From Bacteroidetes/Chlorobi group bacterium ChocPot_Mid (GTDB lineage Bacteria > Bacteroidota > Ignavibacteria > Kapaibacteriales > UBA2268), in NCBI GenBank assembly GCA_003731675.1, contig RCNQ01000026.1, positions 1-8,924 of the forward strand: a DNA stretch of 8,924 nucleotides, read 5' to 3'. Positions within the stretch are counted from its first letter, which is position 1, and each line of letters opens with the position of its first letter. Below are positions 5,924 through 8,924 of this stretch, in pieces. The position numbers and the translations under genes are program-made. The notes below the pieces were generated by a model. The model was not told where the DNA came from, ran no database searches, and saw nothing but the letters and a program-made list of their open reading frames with translations.

Positions 5924-7138
5924 ATGTTTCCCGAAGTAAACGAACAAATGGATTTGATAAAAGCAGGTGCTGTGGATGTGCTTCCCGAAGACGAACTTGC
6001 TGAAAAAATCGAAAATTCAAAGAAGAAAAATAAACCGATGATAATTAAACTTGGATGCGACCCAAGCAAGCCGGATTTACATATCGGACATGCTGTTGTC
6101 TTGCATAAGTTGAGGCAATTTCAGGATTTGGGGCATAAAGCTATTTTGATTATCGGTGATTTCACTGCAATGATTGGTGACCCTACGGGAAAATCAAAAA
6201 CCCGTCCCCAACTGACAGCAGAGGAGACAAAAATAAACGGACAGACATATCTCGAACAGGCAAATTTAATTCTTGATGAAACGAGACTTGAGATTCGTTA
6301 TAATTCAGAATGGCTTTCAAAAATGAATTTCAACGATGTTATTAAACTTGCGGCAAATTACACTGTTGCTCAGTTGCTTGAACGTGATGATTTCAGTAAA
6401 AGATACAAATCAGGTACACCAATCAGTATTCATGAGCTACTTTATCCTCTTGCACAAGCTATGGATTCTGTGGCTATTGAATCGGATGTCGAGTTGGGTG
6501 GAACAGACCAAAAATTCAATCTAATAGTCGGAAGAGATATTCAAAAAGCTTATGGAAAGCAAGCTCAGTGTATTGTTACATTACCAATACTCGAAGGAAC
6601 TGACGGTATTGAAAAAATGAGCAAATCATTAAATAATTATATTGCTTTGACGGACACGCCAAGAGAAATGTTCGGCAAGACAATGTCAATACCAGATGAA
6701 TTGACTGTCAAGTATTTCAGATACGGTGCATGGGCGAATGAAGATGAAATTCAGACAATGGAAAAAGGTTTGAAAGACGGTAGTATTCACCCACGTGATG
6801 CTAAGGTGAAAACAGCTATGGGTATAGTTGAAAAATATCATGGCAAAGATGCCGCATTATCTTCGTTTGAAGAATTTGAAAGAATGTTTGTGAAAAAAGA
6901 TTTGCCTGATGAAATAGAAGAATTTAAACTGAATTTAGAAAATCCTGAACAGAATATAATTGATGTTATTACTTTGACTGGTCTCACTGCATCAAAAAGT
7001 GATGCACGGAGGATGATTACTCAGGGGGCAGTTACAATTGACGGTGAAAAAGTTACCGATGTTTACGCAAAAGCAGATTTTTCGACAGAGAAAATAATCA
7101 AAGTAGGAAAAAGAAAATTTATGAAAGTCTCGGTTTGA
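5924..7138 (+). CDS. tyrS: Tyrosine--tRNA ligase
   Basis: A class I aminoacyl-tRNA synthetase that charges tRNA-Tyr with tyrosine in the cytoplasm. Numbered from ATG 5924 (404 residues), the Rossmann fold carries the HIGH signature at 53-56 (LHIGHAVVL). IIGDFTAMIGDPTGKSKTRP follows, typical of the TyrZ-like subgroup of bacterial TyrRS. LGGTDQKFNL lies in the tyrosine-binding region, and KMSKS is at 231-235. The C-terminal ~60 residues (GLTASKSDARRMITQGAVTIDGEKV...) form an S4 RNA-binding domain. Domains and length are complete. It sits between smpB and the cupin gene in a probable three-gene operon. Confidence 0.97.
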   Translation: MFPEVNEQMDLIKAGAVDVLPEDELAEKIENSKKKNKPMIIKLGCDPSKPDLHIGHAVVLHKLRQFQDLGHKAILIIGDFTAMIGDPTGKSKTRPQLTAEETKINGQTYLEQANLILDETRLEIRYNSEWLSKMNFNDVIKLAANYTVAQLLERDDFSKRYKSGTPISIHELLYPLAQAMDSVAIESDVELGGTDQKFNLIVGRDIQKAYGKQAQCIVTLPILEGTDGIEKMSKSLNNYIALTDTPREMFGKTMSIPDELTVKYFRYGAWANEDEIQTMEKGLKDGSIHPRDAKVKTAMGIVEKYHGKDAALSSFEEFERMFVKKDLPDEIEEFKLNLENPEQNIIDVITLTGLTASKSDARRMITQGAVTIDGEKVTDVYAKADFSTEKIIKVGKRKFMKVSV

Positions 7139-7141
7139 TTT

Positions 7142-7465
7142 ATGAAAAGAAATGTAATAAATATATTTTGTGATTTGCCTGAGTCAAGTGCTGAAGTATT
7201 TGAGAATTTAATTCAAAATGATAATTTCAAACTCGAAAGAATAATTTCACGAGGTCAAGCAACTGCAGAAGGTCAATGGTACGACCAGAGTAAAGATGAA
7301 TGGGTGATGCTTTTGAAAGGTAGTGCCGCCTTGAAATTCGAAGGAGACGAAGAACTGATAATACTAAAACCTGGCGACTATATTTTAATACCAGCTCATC
7401 TGAAACACAGAGTTGAATGGACAGACAAAACCACAGAAACCTTATGGCTTGCCATACATTATTAA
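7142..7465 (+). CDS. Small cupin-domain protein
   Basis: A single-domain cupin of 107 residues. The second cupin motif is clear (LKPGDYILIPAHLKHRVEW, with H86 and H89). The first is atypical: EGQWYDQSKDEWVMLLKG keeps the glutamate (E53) but lacks the usual HxH, a pattern I associate with a recognisable bacterial subfamily with FWYDQ...DEWV...G motifs. The closing TLWLAIHY also fits that group. Its reaction is unknown, and metal binding would need a different ligand set from canonical cupins. The ATG is 3 nt after the tyrS stop with no SD of its own, so translation is probably coupled to tyrS. Confidence 0.82.
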   Translation: MKRNVINIFCDLPESSAEVFENLIQNDNFKLERIISRGQATAEGQWYDQSKDEWVMLLKGSAALKFEGDEELIILKPGDYILIPAHLKHRVEWTDKTTETLWLAIHY

Positions 7466-7520
7466 TTCATGGAATAAAAAAATACGAATTGATATAACTC
7501 ATAAAAGAATTAACTTTTTG

Positions 7521-7603
7521 CGGAGGATGAGGGACTCGAACCCCCAAGGCTTTGCAGCCGGCGGTTTTCAAGACCGCTGCCTTACCAATTAGACTAATCC
7601 TCC
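7521..7603 (-). tRNA. tRNA-Ser (anticodon UGA)
   Basis: On the minus strand the 7-bp acceptor stem GGAGGAT/ATCCTCC is followed by discriminator G, typical of serine tRNAs. The anticodon arm GCGGT-CTTGAAA-ACCGC places TGA at the anticodon, reading UCA. A long variable arm (GGCT-GCAA-AGCC hairpin) confirms a class II tRNA. The T arm is GGGGG-TTCGAGT-CCCTC. CCA is not encoded; the 3' end continues as CAAAAAG. It lies between convergent neighbours, downstream of the minus-strand T9SS gene and tail-to-tail with the cupin gene. Confidence 0.96.
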
Positions 7604-7680
7604 AATTCCGCAAAAATCAAGACTACAAAATTAAATAAAATTCCTATATTTTCAAAGCAAAGTTTTTATTTTTAATTTTT

Positions 7681-7709
7681 GAAGAAGTGGGATTTAAACC
7701 CACTCCTTC
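7681..7709 (-). terminator. Inverted repeat just after the minus-strand gene, possible terminator
   Basis: GAAGAAGTGGG (7681-7691) and CCCACTCCTTC (7699-7709) pair over 10 of 11 positions around a 7-nt loop, starting 8 nt past the stop codon of the minus-strand T9SS gene. Read on the minus strand it is followed by A-rich, not U-rich, sequence, so it is not a standard intrinsic terminator. It may be a processing or stability hairpin, or part of the tRNA upstream region. Confidence 0.4.
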
Positions 7710-7717
7710 TGACAATT

Positions 7718-8924
7718 TTATTTAATTACTTCGAACGGTTTGACAAAGGACTGTCCCAATGTATTGATTTTAGCAAAATACTTACCCGACAGATAATCAT
7801 TGACATCTATATCTATTTCGCTTGAATTACCCAAATTGTTTACAAAATCTATCCTTCTTCCGAGGCAATCCAAAACTTCAAGACTAATTATATTCAATGG
7901 TTTTTCAAGTTTCAAATGGATTTTTTCGTGTGCAGGGTTCGGATAGAAAGAACTTTCCGATAAGTCATTCATCTTTTTGTCAAAGTCAACATTTGACAAG
8001 AGACCGTGAAACCAGTCATGCGAAGTAGCAAGTATTTGATTGCGAATATCAGGATTTGTAATCTGTTCTAATGTAAATCCGAGATAAACGACTTTGTAAG
8101 TCGGGACATTAGACCTTACAGCTCCAGTTTTGGTTTTGAAAGCGTTGTAAAAGAATATCGGCAGACCTGTCGAAGTAGCTTTTATTTCCTCGGGATACAT
8201 ATACGGACCATTAGTTCCTGAACCATAGACATTGGCAAGAGTTCCATTTGGAATTTTTCCGAATAATACATCAGTTACATTAGGAAATATCGCTGTATTG
8301 CTTGTTGTGCCATCAGCAAGAAAGACAGAATGCAGGTAGTTTGTATAGAAAGCTTTTTTCTCTGGAGTAGAGTAAGTTGAAGTAGTTGTATCAAAAATTT
8401 CCCAACCTAAATCCTGACCTGAGATAAACAAATTGCCACCAGCATCAAGGAATTTCGCTAATTCAACAATGTTCTCATTTGACAAAGCGGGAAAAGACCA
8501 TCCCATATTATAATAAACACAGCTTACCTCATCGAGAAGCCCTAATCTACTACCTCTTATATAATTTCTGTTCCAGGTAGTAGCAAAACTTGAATTGTCG
8601 GCATAGATAAGACCATTGATATAATTTTCTTCAAATGATTTACAATTAAGGTTATCCGAAGTTGCACCACCCCATGAACCGTCATTATTAACAATTAAAT
8701 CGGTAACACCTTTTATAACATTGTATTGAACATTTTGAGGTGACATTGTGGCATCAGATAAATCTTTAATTTTAATATTATGAGCAGAAAGACCGGGTTT
8801 AGCTCCAGATTTTACTTTGACGCTGAAATCCATCTTTTCACCCGGTTGCAGAGTTACATTCAGTTGTTCCGCAGCTGTCTGAGAATTTGAGAGATACTCA
8901 ACCGACCAGTCAGATGGTATTTCT
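7718..8924 (-). CDS. T9SS-sorted secreted protein, C-terminal part (5' end outside the window)
   Basis: The frame is open from the window edge to the stop at 7718-7720. The ATG at 8831-8833 is internal: the 30 codons before it continue without a stop as EIPSDWSVEYLSNSQT...LQPGEKMDFSVKVKSG, like the end of an Ig-like beta domain. About 401 codons are visible. A middle domain contains NIVELAKFLDAGGNLFISGQDLGWEIFD, a pattern seen in class I glutamine amidotransferase-like or DUF4350-type domains of secreted proteins. I see no catalytic triad, so I do not claim an enzyme. The last ~80 residues (SSFYPNPAHEKIHLKLE...GKYFAKINTLGQSFVKPFEVIK) are a type A T9SS sorting domain. The whole protein could be a longer Omp28-like or other cell-surface protein, but its N-terminal domains are missing. 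No palindromic repeats occur in it. Confidence 0.8.
   Translation of the reverse strand, partial: EIPSDWSVEYLSNSQTAAEQLNVTLQPGEKMDFSVKVKSGAKPGLSAHNIKIKDLSDATMSPQNVQYNVIKGVTDLIVNNDGSWGGATSDNLNCKSFEENYINGLIYADNSSFATTWNRNYIRGSRLGLLDEVSCVYYNMGWSFPALSNENIVELAKFLDAGGNLFISGQDLGWEIFDTTTSTYSTPEKKAFYTNYLHSVFLADGTTSNTAIFPNVTDVLFGKIPNGTLANVYGSGTNGPYMYPEEIKATSTGLPIFFYNAFKTKTGAVRSNVPTYKVVYLGFTLEQITNPDIRNQILATSHDWFHGLLSNVDFDKKMNDLSESSFYPNPAHEKIHLKLEKPLNIISLEVLDCLGRRIDFVNNLGNSSEIDIDVNDYLSGKYFAKINTLGQSFVKPFEVIK

Noticed and set aside
5776..6069. Minus-strand ORF of 97 codons spanning the smpB-tyrS junction
   Set aside because: Its F/S-rich product is the antisense of lysine-rich coding sequence in smpB and tyrS.
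6336..6524. Plus-strand ORF of 62 codons in another frame
   Set aside because: Lies inside tyrS, which is complete and intact.

Overview
This AT-rich window most likely comes from the Bacteroidota/Chlorobiota/Ignavibacteriota/Kapabacteria superphylum. The main evidence is two secreted proteins that end in type IX secretion (T9SS) type A C-terminal sorting domains, one per strand. A possible Bacteroidota-style TAnnTTTG promoter element and sparse Shine-Dalgarno sequences fit this, but no marker in the window fixes the genus.

Layout. Bases 1-260 hold a dense array of a short palindromic repeat and no gene. Next comes a LolA-like periplasmic protein gene (308-1093, +). Its first ~50 codons are made of the same repeat, read in frame as six 8-residue units. 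A secreted zinc metallopeptidase follows (1242-4298, +), with signal peptide, FTP/PepSY propeptide, HEYGH gluzincin core, beta-sandwich domains and T9SS tail. Two further single repeat copies lie inside its C-terminal coding sequence. A second large array (4302-4707) fills the space between its stop codon and a strong intrinsic terminator (4725-4757). A housekeeping block follows on the + strand: a DUF4188 protein (4829-5323), then a probable operon of smpB, tyrS and a small cupin gene (5438-7465). The minus strand carries a tRNA-Ser(UGA) gene (7521-7603) and the 3' part of another T9SS-sorted protein (7718 to the window edge).

How they fit together. The LolA-like protein and the metallopeptidase are both envelope or secretion genes, and two repeat arrays bracket the pair. 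smpB (trans-translation) and tyrS are translation genes, and the cupin start codon lies 3 nt after the tyrS stop, so it is probably co-translated.

The main point of interest is the repeat family. Its basic motif is a 9-bp CGACRRGCT. In the non-coding arrays it recurs at alternating spacings of 16 and 24 bp (40-bp composite period). Inside the LolA-like ORF it recurs only every 24 bp (exactly 8 codons). In the metallopeptidase the same repeat, in the same orientation, is read in two different frames. This looks like a mobile or expanding palindromic element (REP/BIME-like in style) tolerated within proteins. What moves it is not in the window.
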